Assembly: GCF_000276665.1 (NCBI RefSeq)
Contig: NW_004955437.1
Location: 4,280,398-4,344,397, forward strand
Source: Chinchilla lanigera
Lineage: Eukaryota; Chordata; Mammalia; Rodentia; Chinchillidae
Direction: 5' to 3'
DNA: 64,000 nt
Below the pieces are notes generated by a model. That model had not been told where the DNA came from and searched no databases. It worked only from the letters and a program-made list of their open reading frames with translations. Position 1 is the stretch's first letter, and every line of letters starts with the position of its first letter. Shown here piece after piece: positions 1 to 10,392 of this stretch. Both the position numbers and the translations under genes were made by a program.

Positions 1-1400
1 TCCACTTTCTGAGCTCTTGGTGCTGTACACACATCCTGCGGCAGTCGTAGTAAGGCTATTCCAGTTTTGAGATTCTGACATCCTGTTACTAACAACCACG
101 TCCTTCCCGAATTTGCAGACTAGAACCCTGCAGCGTAGGATATTTACATCTGACCGAAATGCCTGGAATGGGGTGCATAGAACTTTTTGGAGAGCTGAGG
201 GTTAATATGAACACCCTCCACCCCCTCCCCCCCACACACTGTGTTTCAAGCCTGGGTGGAAATTGTAAAACCCCGGGTCCACTTAACTGCCTTTGTAAGT
301 AAAGGGAGCACAATAGATCTTTTGATTCACGAGGATCCCAGAGGCCTCACATCATTAGTTCCAGCTTGGATTCTCACCGTCTCAGACTGCAGAAGGGAAA
401 AGTAGGCAAGTTTGGGTTTTTGTGAGCAGCGGGAAGAAAAGGTCCCTTCCTACTGGCTTGTTATTTATGATCCACTCGAAGTTGAGGGCTGCCACAATCA
501 AACCAAATCAAACAAAACAAACCCCTCAGAGGATCGATGAATCCACCTTAGTTAACTGCCCCGGTGGAAAGTGAATTTTTATTACATCGTTTTGAGAGTT
601 TTCCTAGAGCTCTTAGGATGATTATGTACTGCACAGTAATTGAGAACAGAGCCGAGGAGGGTAGAAATTTGCAAGTGTTGAAAGGTTCTGGGGGAATCTT
701 AAAGGAGCACGCTGGAAGCGGGTGGCGGTGGTGATTGTTGCTTTTAAGTATTTTCCTGGGGTTTTGCCCTATTTATAGTCTGGTGCTTAAGAGAAACACA
801 ATCTTCCCGGGTTTTGGATGCTGCGCTTGGCTGGCCCTGACCTCGGGCCAAAGGCTTTCATCTTGAACTTGGTTGTTGCTAGCAGATTGGGCCTAGCTCT
901 GAACTCTGTATGTGGCTGTGTTGGGGGATTAGGGACGGGGAAGTGTAAGATTTGGGGAGCAGAGGAGCGCAGCTCTTGGGGCAGAACCCCCGAGGGCGTG
1001 TGTGTGCCAGTCCGGGTGTGGAGTCTGTGGGGTGCTGGCCAGATCCGGGGTGAGGGGGAGGAGAAGTGAGGTGGGGACTCCAGGAGAACACGGGAAGTGT
1101 GTCTGCCTCCTTCCGTGGCTCCCTGTAGGGAGTGGAGGAGGTAAAGGTGCATCTCTGGAGATGTCACGAAGTCCTGTGGATCCTGGAGTAAGGAGAGAAC
1201 TGGCCTCTGTCCTCGCCAAGGGTGGCTCCTCACGGACACGGAACGCGCTACTCCAAGCAGGGATCTTCCTCCAAGTGCGCCACTGCGGAGCCCAGCTCTT
1301 AACTGAAGCATCAGCCCTGAACTGTGTGTGACTCTGAGGTGGGCTCTGAAGGCTGGCTTGGAATACTGCTTGGCACACACTAAATCTTCATGAAGAGTTA
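1..1400. other. Unique intronic sequence, no feature
   Basis: No repeat family or coding block is recognised. Reading frames on both strands of 780-1380 stay open for up to 197 codons but show no domain, no splice-site logic and no similarity I know; they reflect base composition. Confidence 0.5.
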
Positions 1401-1494
1401 GCTCAAGGCTGTAATTCCGCCTGCTCAGGAGGTTGAGGCAGGAGGATTGGAAGGTCAGCCTCCAAAACTTAGTGAGGTTGTCTCAAAAAGAAAA
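1401..1494 (+). repeat. Degraded B1-type SINE
   Basis: Remnant of the 7SL-derived consensus: gctgtaattccgcctgctc, caggaggttgaggcaggagg and a terminal tctcaaaaag. Strongly diverged and short. Confidence 0.7.
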
Positions 1495-1497
1495 TTC

Positions 1498-1645
1498 TTT
1501 TTGTTTTTTTGAGAGTGTCTCACTCTGTAGTTCAGGCTGGCCTTGAACTCGCTATGTAGCCCAGGTTGGCTTTGAACTGGTGGTGACCCTCCTGCCTCAG
1601 CTTCCTGAGTGCTTGGATTACAGGTGTGTGCCACAATGCCCAGCA
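1498..1645 (-). repeat. B1-type SINE, antisense
   Basis: Poly-T followed by gagagtgtctcactctgtag, the doubled left-part block (gttcaggctggccttgaac, then gtagcccaggttggctttg) and cctgcctcagcttcctgagt. This is a B1 with an internal duplication, typical of this genome. Confidence 0.85.
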
Positions 1646-1663
1646 AAAAATAATTTTTGAAAT

Positions 1664-1724
1664 GGGCTTGGGATACAGCTCAGTGGTCTCTGAGTTTATT
1701 TCCTGGAAAAAAAACCCCAAAAAC
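1664..1724 (+). repeat. Partial tRNA-derived ID-like SINE
   Basis: Starts gggcttgggatacagctcag, matching the A-box half of the ID-like consensus, then decays into an A-rich end. Confidence 0.5.
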
Positions 1725-1882
1725 TGGGGATGGTAGTACACACTTGTAATTCTAGCTCTCCAGAGGCCAAAGCAGAAAGATGCTTGAGTTTGAGGCCAGC
1801 CTGGGCTACATAGTGAGTTCAGAACCAGCCTGAACTACATGGCGAGACCCTTTCTCAAAAAATTCAAAACCAAACCAAAACC
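1725..1882 (+). repeat. B1-type SINE
   Basis: Diverged sense copy with gaggccagcctgggctacat, a second cagcctgaactacatggcga block and an A-rich caaaaccaaacc tail. Confidence 0.85.
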
Positions 1883-2290
1883 TGCCACCGCAGGTTGGAT
1901 TTCCTCTAGTCACGATTCTTCAGCTCAGAAGTGTTTTGGGTTGTTTTAAGATTTTGGAATATTTGCATATGCATAATGAGATATATCTTTGGGGTGGGTT
2001 CCGAGTAGTAAATGTGAAATTTGTTGCACGTACATACCCCCTTATTCACGAAACCTGTAGGTAATTTTACACAATACTTTTAGCGGCCCTGTGTTTTTGA
2101 CTGTGACCTGACGTGTGATTGTGTGTGGGATTTTCTTTTGTGACTTTCAGATGCAGCGTTCCAGATTTTCAGAGCAGGGATGCTTCACCTACCTGGGACT
2201 GCCACTTCTAGATACTCTGCCTCCAGCTCTGGGGCGGGGAGGTCCACACACAGTTGTGGCAGGCTTTTGAACTTCCTCAGGCATCTTGGT

Positions 2291-2508
2291 GCTAGGGTTG
2301 AGCCCAGGGCCTTACAGGCACTAGAACATGCTGCACCCCAAGGCTGCACCCCAGCCCTGAATAGTCTCCACTGTAAAACACAAACGTAAAATTTCCTGTC
2401 TTAACAAGGTTTTTGTTTTTGTTTTGAGACAGGGGCTCACTGTGTAGGTAGCCCAGGCTGGCCTGGAACTCGAGGCGATCCCTCCTGCCTCAGCCTCTCA
2501 AGTGCTGG
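2291..2508 (-). repeat. Composite ID plus B1 SINE, antisense
   Basis: Antisense ID-like part (gggttgagcccagggcctta ... caccccagccc) directly followed by poly-T/G and an antisense B1 (gagacaggggctcactgtgt ... cctcagcctctcaagtgctgg). This order is that of a B1-ID fusion SINE read backwards. Confidence 0.6.
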
Positions 2509-2721
2509 TCAGTAGTTAGTGTTAACTATTCATAACTCTTCATACTGTTGTGAAACACATCTTCTGAACTTTTTCATTTTGCAAAACCAAGGGTGTACAC
2601 CCCTTGCAACAAGTCTGCTTCTCTACCCAGTAATTGCCATCCTACTTTCTGTTTCTATGAATTTGGCCACGTCAGATATCTCCTTATCTGTTGAATCACA
2701 TGGTCTTTGTCTCTTGGTGTG

Positions 2722-2802
2722 TATAAAATGGTACAACCACTGTGGAAAACAGAATGGGGATTCTTCAAACAATTAAAAACAGAACTGCGAAATGATGTAA
2801 TG
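2722..2802 (+). repeat. LINE-1 3'-end fragment
   Basis: Reads ggtacaaccactgtggaaaa, cagaatggggattcttcaaa, caattaaaaacagaact, the familiar block of mammalian L1 3' regions. Upstream 2510-2720 may be part of the same element but is not recognised. Confidence 0.65.
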
Positions 2803-2830
2803 AGCTCACTTTGGGGGATCTATCAACTGA

Positions 2831-2871
2831 ATTTTATTTTATTTTATTTTATTTTATTTTATTTTATTTTT
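2831..2871. repeat. (TTTTA)n microsatellite
   Basis: About eight units of ATTTT, grown from the poly-T tail of the adjacent antisense SINE. Confidence 0.95.
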
Positions 2872-3006
2872 GAGACAGGATCTCACTGTATAGTTCCGGC
2901 TGGCCTTGAACTCACTATGTAGTCCAGGCTGGCCTCAAACTCAAGGATCTTTCTGCCTCAGCCTCCCAAGCACTGGGATTACAGGCGTGCACCACCAGGT
3001 CCAGCT
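2872..3006 (-). repeat. B1-type SINE, antisense
   Basis: gagacaggatctcactgtat ... cctcagcctcccaagcactg ... ggcgtgcaccaccagg; nearly full length, tail expanded into the ATTTT repeat. Confidence 0.92.
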
Positions 3007-3164
3007 CGCCTAAATTTTTTAATTAAATAACTAGAAGAAGAGAGGCTGTGGCTCTAGCCCATAGCCTCCGGGATACATGGTTATCCTGCTGAACTGAAGC
3101 CATAGGCCAGAAAAGCGAAGGTCAGATACTGAAGCCCTTCTAAGTCTGGGCAGTGTGATGGGGC

Positions 3165-3651
3165 TTTGAACCCACCTCACCTTGTGGCTTTGCTCAATAA
3201 ACACCCTTGAGAAGCAGGGTTGGTGGGAAACCCACTTTCCGGGCCCCATCACACTTCCACAGTTTGCAAGTATGGGAGTGGGTGACCTTTCAGAAAGGTC
3301 CCTTTTCCTTCACAGTCATTTGTAACTTAAAAAAGTGGAAGATTCCATCCAGAAGTTGCTGTGGGTAGCTCCTTCACCCCAAGCGTCCTGATAAGGACAC
3401 CTCCCACTTCCTTTTGATATAGGAGAAAGAAACTCCCAACCTGCTTGATGTTGGAAATGCGAGTTTGTGTTCTCTGAACTCAAGGGATGAATTCTAGGAA
3501 CCGGAGTGGTTAAAGAGCAGGGAGAATTTATTGAGAGAAAGAAAACTTCTATCTAAGAGGGACAGAAGGGGGCCCGGAAAGTGGGTTTCCCACCAACCCT
3601 GCTTCTCAAGGGTGTTTATTGAGCAAAGCCACAAGGTGAGGTGGGTTCAAA
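3165..3651. repeat. LTR-like element with perfect 83-bp inverted arms
   Basis: Arms 3165-3247 and 3569-3651 are exact reverse complements, separated by 321 bp. Each carries caataaacacccttgagaag, read as a retroviral-type poly(A) signal and R region, in opposite orientations. Between the arms, the minus strand reads tctcaataaattctccctgc, a second LTR-like poly(A) region. This suggests LTR fragments joined head to head. Family not identified; no retroviral coding sequence is present. Confidence 0.6.
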
Positions 3652-3743
3652 ATGGGACAGCTTTACAAGTGCTGTCACTTAGGTAATGTTGGTCCAATAG
3701 GAAATCCAAGATGCGTATGAGGTGGCACAAGACCATGGTGGAG

Positions 3744-3826
3744 GGCCGGGGATATAGCTCAGCGGCACAAGCCCCTGCCTAGCAAGTGCAAGGTCCTGAG
3801 TTCGATTCCTGCTACCCCCCAAAAAA
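3744..3826 (+). repeat. tRNA-derived ID-like SINE
   Basis: Clear internal Pol III boxes: A-box tatagctcagcgg and B-box gagttcgattcc, then an A-rich tail. Length about 75 nt plus tail. Not a functional tRNA gene: no cloverleaf is maintained and many dispersed copies exist in the window. Confidence 0.9.
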
Positions 3827-3860
3827 GCTAAGAGAGTCAGTGATAGTGGGAGAGCTATTT

Positions 3861-4032
3861 GCTGCGCATGGTGGCGCACGCCTGTAATCCCAGCACTTGG
3901 GAGGCTGAGGCAGGAGGATCCTTCTCAGTTCAAGACCAGCCTGGTCTACAAAGTGAGCTCAAGGCCAGCCTGAACTGCATGGCGAGACCTTGTCTCAAAA
4001 AGACCAAAAAAAAAACAAAACCCAAAAAAACC
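3861..4032 (+). repeat. B1-type SINE, full length
   Basis: tggtggcgcacgcctgtaat ... gaggctgaggcaggaggatc ... two successive ccagcctg blocks ... cgagaccttgtctcaaaaag with an A-rich tail. Shows the internal duplication of this genome's B1. Confidence 0.95.
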
Positions 4033-4034
4033 AG

Positions 4035-5585
4035 ACTACGGTGGACCAGTAAGGTTATATAACAAGTCTAGTGGCCTGGGTAATATTGATTAAACAGGGA
4101 TCAAGTTGGGAAGCAAGTCTCCTAGCAAGCGCACCTGGGACGGACAAGGACTTTCCTGGATGGGGGGTGGGGTCAGGGAGGGTGAGTCCTCCAGGGTAAA
4201 GTGATTGACGCCTACTTAGAATATCACTCACAGCCGTTCATCCCAGGGAAGCCGTGAGTGAGCAGTTCTTTTTCTTGAAGCCTGGCCTTCAGTGAATGCC
4301 CGGCCCTCCAGCCACAGTTGTCTTCTGCGTGGACCTCTCCGGCCCAACCCTGTCCGACTGTCTATAATATTTCTACCGAACTTAGCTGTCTGTAATGCTT
4401 TCTCCTTCTGACTAGTGTTGCGGGGGGCAGGCAGGGATTTCCCAGAAAGCCCTAGAGGCAGACAGACCCCAGCTTTCAATGAGAACACCTCTCTATCTGA
4501 AGACAGTGACAGCCTCCTGTTTGGCCTCCCCAGACTGCCCTTGGCCACCCCTGTGGGAGAACTGGGGGTGCCGTGCCCAGCTCTGTGCCACCCCGGAGGC
4601 CTCTAGGCTTTTTGTGAGGGGTTACCCCAACCCCAGCTCTCCTAGTCCTGGGCGGGGGCGGGGGAGCACGGAGCCTCCTCCCTGCTGTCCCGCTGATTTC
4701 TGTCTGCTGAGTGAAGCCTCCCGTCTTCTGGTTTTGGGGAGGGTCGTTAACCCCAGCGTGGTCTGCCGGGGAGAGGAAATTAGGCCTCAGCGGTGACAGG
4801 AGGGGAAATTCGGTCCCAAGTGCTGAGTGATAGATAGGCTGCAGATGGTAGAGGCAGGAGAGCAGGAGCAGGGTCGGAGGGCCTCGGAGGGCTCGGTTCC
4901 TGTTTCCTGACGTCTCCGGGGGCCCTGGCTGCCAGTGAAGCCAGCCTGTGCCCTCCGAGAGCCCTGAATGTGGAGGCAGAGGTCAGGCACCGTGTCAGAC
5001 TTTGCCTCGGGAAGGGCGCCTGGGGGTTTTCCGGGTGTGCGCCAGGCGGGGATAGGTTTTTACTTCTGGGCTTGCAGATGGCAGGGGTGCAGGGTGAGTG
5101 TGTGGTCGGCAGTGCTGTGCCCATTGGGCCGGGGGTCCCTGCTGTGCGTCCTGTCCAGGAGCCCCAAGGCCACATGCACTGCCTGGGTCTGCACAGCCAG
5201 GCAGAGGGCTGAGATTCTGCCTCTCTTGCTGAGTCGGGCTTCGGTCCTGTCTGAGGGGAAGGGCAGCTGCGGCAGGGGTTGACCGCCTCAAGCGGGGAAG
5301 CGGGTGGGCCGTGGGCCACAGGCCCCGTCCATGTCGGTCGTCTCGCTGACCCTCACTCAGCCACCTTCTGCAGTGGGTTCCTGTGACTTCGTAGCAGAGG
5401 CAGCAGAATGCCTTGTCTGAGGCCCTGACGAGGAACAGGGGTTGGAGCCGATTGGAGCCCAGAGCCCATGCTCAGCACCATTCTGCTCTGCCTGAGGCTG
5501 CCTGAAAATGGGGGAGAACAAGGAACAGAGGAACAGAAGTGGGAAAGCGCCAGGCATGTGTGGCCTCCTTGCAGGCTTAAGGTGA
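4035..5585. other. Unique intronic sequence, GC-rich
   Basis: No repeat or coding block recognised. Contains a short C-rich/GC-box-like stretch (gggcgggggcgggggag near 4648-4664). Open frames on both strands (up to 179 codons) show no recognisable protein. Confidence 0.5.
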
Positions 5586-5589
5586 GGTG

Positions 5590-5680
5590 GGCTGAGCCCC
5601 CGGATGCTGACCAGTGTGACCTTGGGCAAGTCACCTCATCTGAGAAATGGGACAGTACTACAGTCTCCCTAGAATCAGCG
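5590..5680 (+). repeat. MIR SINE fragment
   Basis: Core of ancient MIR: gaccttgggcaagtcacctc followed by atctgagaaatgggacagta. Confidence 0.75.
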
Positions 5681-6920
5681 CTAACATGCTAGACGGAGGG
5701 TCTGGTGCGTGCGACAGGTGACTTGCTAAGTCGTCTCTGCGGTCCTGTATCCCGTCCCTCTGGGTACCCTGTCCCTGACTGACACCTTCCTGAAGGCCCC
5801 TCCATGTGCTGACCTCCTGATCTGGAGGCGGGGACGGGAGGTTGATAAAATCCCTGGAGTCACCCAGGAGTTCCCATTTCTTACAAATTAACCAAGCACA
5901 ACTTGCCCCTCCCCCGAGAGTGATGGTTCTACACCTGAAGGCGTAGCTGGTTTACTTCCTCCCTTCCAGACCCAAGCCTTGGTTAAGGTTTTTCCCTTGG
6001 AGGATTCCTGGATCCCAGGTGCCCTCACGAGTGGTGGCCACACAGGTTCTGAGGTCAGAGCCCGGCCCTTTTAGAGCGCCCTCAGTAACCAGGACTCCTT
6101 GATTGTCTTTGAAATGTGCATTCTTTTTCTTCTCCGCCATCTAAATGCTTAGATTTTCCGCTGAGCTATTCGGGCAGGGTTGTGCACTTCGGGCTGTTGC
6201 CACCTCCGGGGCCCCCTGTCGTCTGGCGGCAGCTGCTTAGCCAGGTCCCTCCTGCAAGGGGATGCTCGTCCTGAGCCTGGGAAGCGAGCTGCTTGGTCAT
6301 GTAGCTGGAGGCTGGCCCTACGGGCTGCCCGGAGTCTTGTCAGCCTCGTCTGGAGGAGGAGATGCGCTGTACAGCCCTTGATTTGTCTGTGTGACCCCGA
6401 GCTGGGGATAAGGAAGCCTTTATCTGAGCTGCAGTGTTGGGCAAAGCTTGTTCTACCTGCATCCTGGCTTGTGCTGTGATGCTGGACAGATTTTACCTTC
6501 CAGACTCCTCCGTTCACTGAGGGCTGGCAGTGCCTGTTAAATTAGGCCCAATTAGTAAGAATGTGACGTGAGCAGTGGCTGCATTTCGCCATCCCCAGGC
6601 CTGTGTCAGAGATGCCCAGTAAGTGGCGGGGTGCGGGGCCTTTTGTCTTGCTCTGTGGCTTGCTGTGTTGTGCTCGGTGCCCTGCAGTAAGCTAGGCTCA
6701 GAGAGCTCTCAAAGATGTGTAGACCTTCGGGCTGGAAGTCCAGTCAGCAGAGATCAAGGTCATGGCCAACAGAATGAAGCCAGGCCCACACTGTGGCCCT
6801 TGGTTTTACAGGCTCTGAATTGTCGAAGGAGGAGGCCGCCATGACTGAATTTAGTCCACAGGCCCCACGCCCCTTCAAGCCACATCCCATGGGGCTGGGT
6901 AAGGAGAGACTTTAGTTCTT

Positions 6921-7190
6921 CTAAATTGACATATAATAACTGTACATTTTTATGGGGTACTGGGTGATAACTCATTACATGTGTATAATGTATAATGATC
7001 AAAGCTGGGCAACTAGCATTTCCATCTGCTTATCGTTTATGTCTGGATCCTCCTGTCTTCTGGTTCTTCATAAAATGTGTAATAAATTGTAATCATTGAT
7101 CACACGATTGTGCCGTAGAACACAAGAGCACATTCCTCCTCTAAACGACCCCTCCTAGCCTTCGTGACCACTGTCCCACTCTTTGGGCAC
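6921..7190. repeat. LINE-1 3'-UTR fragment
   Basis: attgacatataataactgta, tttttatggggtactgggtg, taatgatcaaagctgggcaa and agaacacaagagcacattcc follow the order of a mammalian L1 3' UTR. Old copy with no coding part. Confidence 0.75.
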
Positions 7191-7268
7191 CTTTTTTTTT
7201 TAGCTCCCATACGAGTGAGAGCTTGTGCCATTGTTTTTTCTGTGCTTGGCAAGGACAGGCTTCCAAGC

Positions 7269-7461
7269 CCTACCTGGGACTTTTTTTTTTCTTTTCTTTT
7301 TTGTCTTTTTGAAACAGGGTCTCACTGTGCAGTTCAGGCTGGTCTTGAGCTCACTTTATAGCCCAGGCTGGCCTCAAACTCACAATGATCCTCCTGCCTC
7401 AGCCTCCTGAGTGCTGGGATTACAGGCATGAGCCACCACGCCCGGCCTACCTGGGACTTTT
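7269..7461 (-). mobile_element. B1-type SINE with intact target-site duplication
   Basis: SINE body 7285-7445, antisense, poly-T first. It is flanked by the exact 16-bp direct repeat cctacctgggactttt at 7269-7284 and 7446-7461. The intact TSD shows LINE-mediated insertion. Confidence 0.95.
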
Positions 7462-10091
7462 GTATCCCACCTGGATGCTACATCCTTGGCTGCCGCTCTC
7501 GAGACCCAGGGCACAGTGCGTCCTCTGAACATGGGACTCATCACCCCCACCTACGGGAGAGTAAAGATAGGGAGAAAGCTCAGGGGAAGCTCAGCAGGGC
7601 AGCCTCCAGCTGGGTGCTGTTTTTCCCCTTGGCTGGGGCACTGCGCAGAGTAAACACCTTTCCTGACTCGGTCTGTGTATCTACGGGAGCCCTGTCTGTG
7701 TTCCCCAACCCATCCCTTGTTTTGTAAATTCTCCCGAATGCGGGGATGATGGTGGCGGAGGCAACTCCTGTCAGCCAGGGCATTGAGCAGGTCCCTGTCC
7801 TCCCTCGTAGGTGAGGTGCTGGAGGGGACCTGTGGTTTCTGCTTTCAAGGAACTTGACAGCAAGCAAACACGCAGGCCTTCATTCAAGAGCTGTTTGCTA
7901 AGCACGCGGCCTTCACCGGCCACGTGCATGGTATGCGCTCAGGCCAGTTTGAGGATCGCGGCAAGAGAAGGAGCCGTGGTTCCTCCAGCTTTTTAGGGAC
8001 TGTCCTGCGTGTGCTGCGTAAAGCAGGAAGATAGGCTCACAGCTGGGACGGGTGGGGGGTGACGCGTGTGCCTGCTCCCCAGTGCCTTCCGAGAAGGAGC
8101 AGGGAAAGCCCTTGCTGTTTGCACAGGAGGAGGGCAGCTCCCCGGCCATGGCCCAGAGCACCTTTGGCGCCTGCCGAGCCTGTGTTAGACTTTTCCTCCC
8201 GCGGCCCACCTTGGAGGGAGGGAGCAGAAGTGTTTTCAGGGTGTTGCCTGCAGCACCTGGGCGACACTGCCCAGCCCTCCGAGGCGCTTGAAGACAAACA
8301 GCTTTCTGCCCCACACCCTTGCCCAGGGTCTCTGCTGACCCGTTTATTAGAGAGCTTCACGTGTGACCTCAAAACGCTTGGCTCTGCAGGGCCCTGGCAT
8401 CCAGATGGATGTCCGCATGGGAGACAAGCCCAGTGAAGAGTGGTTAAGCTGGGGGTAGAATTGTCTCCGGAGCCAGGTTCAGGTTCATCTAGCTTGCAGG
8501 GCCCGGGCTGTGGGCCTTTCTTCCTACCCCACTGCTAAATGTTTTTTGAAAAATTGCCTTCCAGTTAGAGACCTCTCCTTAGCATGCATGAGGCCCTGAG
8601 TTCCATCCTCAGCATTGCCCTACCATAAATAAATAAATACATTTTAAAATATTTGGGGCTCAGAGCACTTCTACTGACACTACACCATTTGGCGCGCCCC
8701 CTGCCCTGCCCCGATCGTGAAAGCCAGCTCCCCCCACCCGTTGGTGACGCCTGGGAGAAGAGGCAAAAGCTAGAATTCTAAGCTGTAGGCTGGGAAGGGA
8801 GGATGTTTTTCTGAGCCAGCCAGAGCCTCAGGCAGAAAAGAAAGGATCAAGGATCAGGTCAGGGCCTCTGCTCCCCAGGGAGTCTCTCCAGCCTCAGCCT
8901 GGACTCTGCTCCCCTGGAGTCTGCACCCCAGCAACTTGGGGTTGCTCTTTCCAGCTCACCTTGGGGGTCACTTGGGGGGTGGTGCTTATGCTCAGGGCTA
9001 CTCCCCTGCCAGCAAATCATAAAATGGGAGGCTGGAAGCCGCTCTGTGGTTCTTTGACTAGGCTCCTGGAGCCAAGGCCCAGACTTTCGGAGACGTTATG
9101 CAATTTGTCCAAGGTGAGGACTGCACATCCGGGGCAATAAAGGAGCCATTAGAGCTTGGTGGGGCGGTTAAGGGAGGGAAGGCCTCTTGGAAGCGGTAGC
9201 CCCAAAGAGGAGGTCAGTCAGTTAAAGGTGATTGCCACACCTGCTAATGGGCCCCCTGGTCACTGACCCCACTGATCATATCATGACCCCAGAACTGGAA
9301 AACATTCCGGGTTCCCCTCCCTCACACTAAGAGCCAAAGCCTCCCAGTAGTCCAGGGTGATTTGAACTCAGGCATCTGTGTGCTTCTGAGCTTCTTTCTG
9401 GGCTCCAACTATTGACGTGGCAGAAGGGGCAGGCGTGCCGTGACCCTGGGCGCGAAGTGCACGGCAAGTTTCAACTTAAACAAGAACTCGGGGTTTATAT
9501 CCCCTGATAACAGAGGACTTCGGAGGCAGTGGTGGGGTGGCATGCCAGCCACACCATGCTAAGTGATAAGGACACTTGTGGGTAGCAGTTTGAGCCCGGG
9601 CCTGCTGTGTGGCCCAGCCGCCTGCCCTTGAGCTACCTCTGTGTGCTACATTATCTCCGGCCTGCTCAGCCACGAGCCGCTCCTGCTGAGGCCAGGCTTC
9701 CTACACCGACACCGCTGCCCCATTGCTGCCCCGGCATGCTGGAGGAAGCGCCTATCAGGCTTGACTGGCTGACACCCTAGTACTGCCATTTCCGGGTCAC
9801 ACTGACCGTCCGTAGGTTCGTTTGACATTCTGAGCATGAAAAGTTTTAAGCCAGGAAAACCAGGTTATATATGTGGGTGCCGCAGGCTGTCTGTCATTTG
9901 TGTCCCCACCTCTGGTCCCTTTCTCTCACCGTCATTTCCATAGCCTCTGTGGGCCCCTAACCTCCAATTCATGGATTTGAGTTTTGCCTCATCCCTTGAT
10001 TTGTGAGTCAAGTGACCTGGAGCCTGAGAAAGAATCAAGATGCTGGGGGAGGGTCTGAGTCCCCACACTGACCTACCAGCTCCTGCTACCT
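7462..10091. other. Unique intronic sequence with one ID remnant
   Basis: Apart from a decayed ID-like remnant at about 8567-8646 (cttagcatgcatgaggccct, then an ATAA-rich tail) nothing is recognised. No conserved coding signal in either strand. Confidence 0.5.
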
Positions 10092-10392
10092 AAACCCTCA
10101 CTTTTATTTATTTATTTGTTTGTTTGTTTTTTTTTTGTCTTTTCGAGACAGGGTCTCGCTGTGCAGTTCAGGCTGGCCTTGATCTCAATTTTTTTTTTGA
10201 GGGGTTGCTGGGAATCGAACTCAGGACCTCGCACTTGCCAGGCAGCTGCTTGTGCTGCTGAGCTATATCCCCAGCCCTGAGCTCACTTTGTAGCCCAGAC
10301 TGGTCTCGAACTGGCAACAATCCTCCTGCCTCAGCCTCCCTAGTGCTTGGATTATAGGCGTGTGCCCCCATTCCCAGCGAAACCCTCACTTT
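10092..10392 (-). mobile_element. B1-type SINE interrupted by a nested ID SINE
   Basis: Antisense B1 (10105-10379) flanked by TSD aaaccctcacttt (10092-10104 and 10380-10392). It is split at 10189-10276 by an antisense ID-like SINE (poly-T, gggaatcgaactcaggacct, gctgagctatatccccagcc). A short imperfect repeat tgatctca/tgagctca brackets the inner element, so the ID copy is the younger. Confidence 0.92.

Noticed and set aside
3744..3826. tRNA gene
   Set aside because: The A and B boxes belong to a tRNA-derived SINE present many times here with A-rich tails and TSDs; no proper cloverleaf or Pol III terminator.
3861..4032. 7SL RNA gene
   Set aside because: It is a B1-type SINE derived from 7SL, one of about twenty copies, with internal duplication and poly(A) tail.
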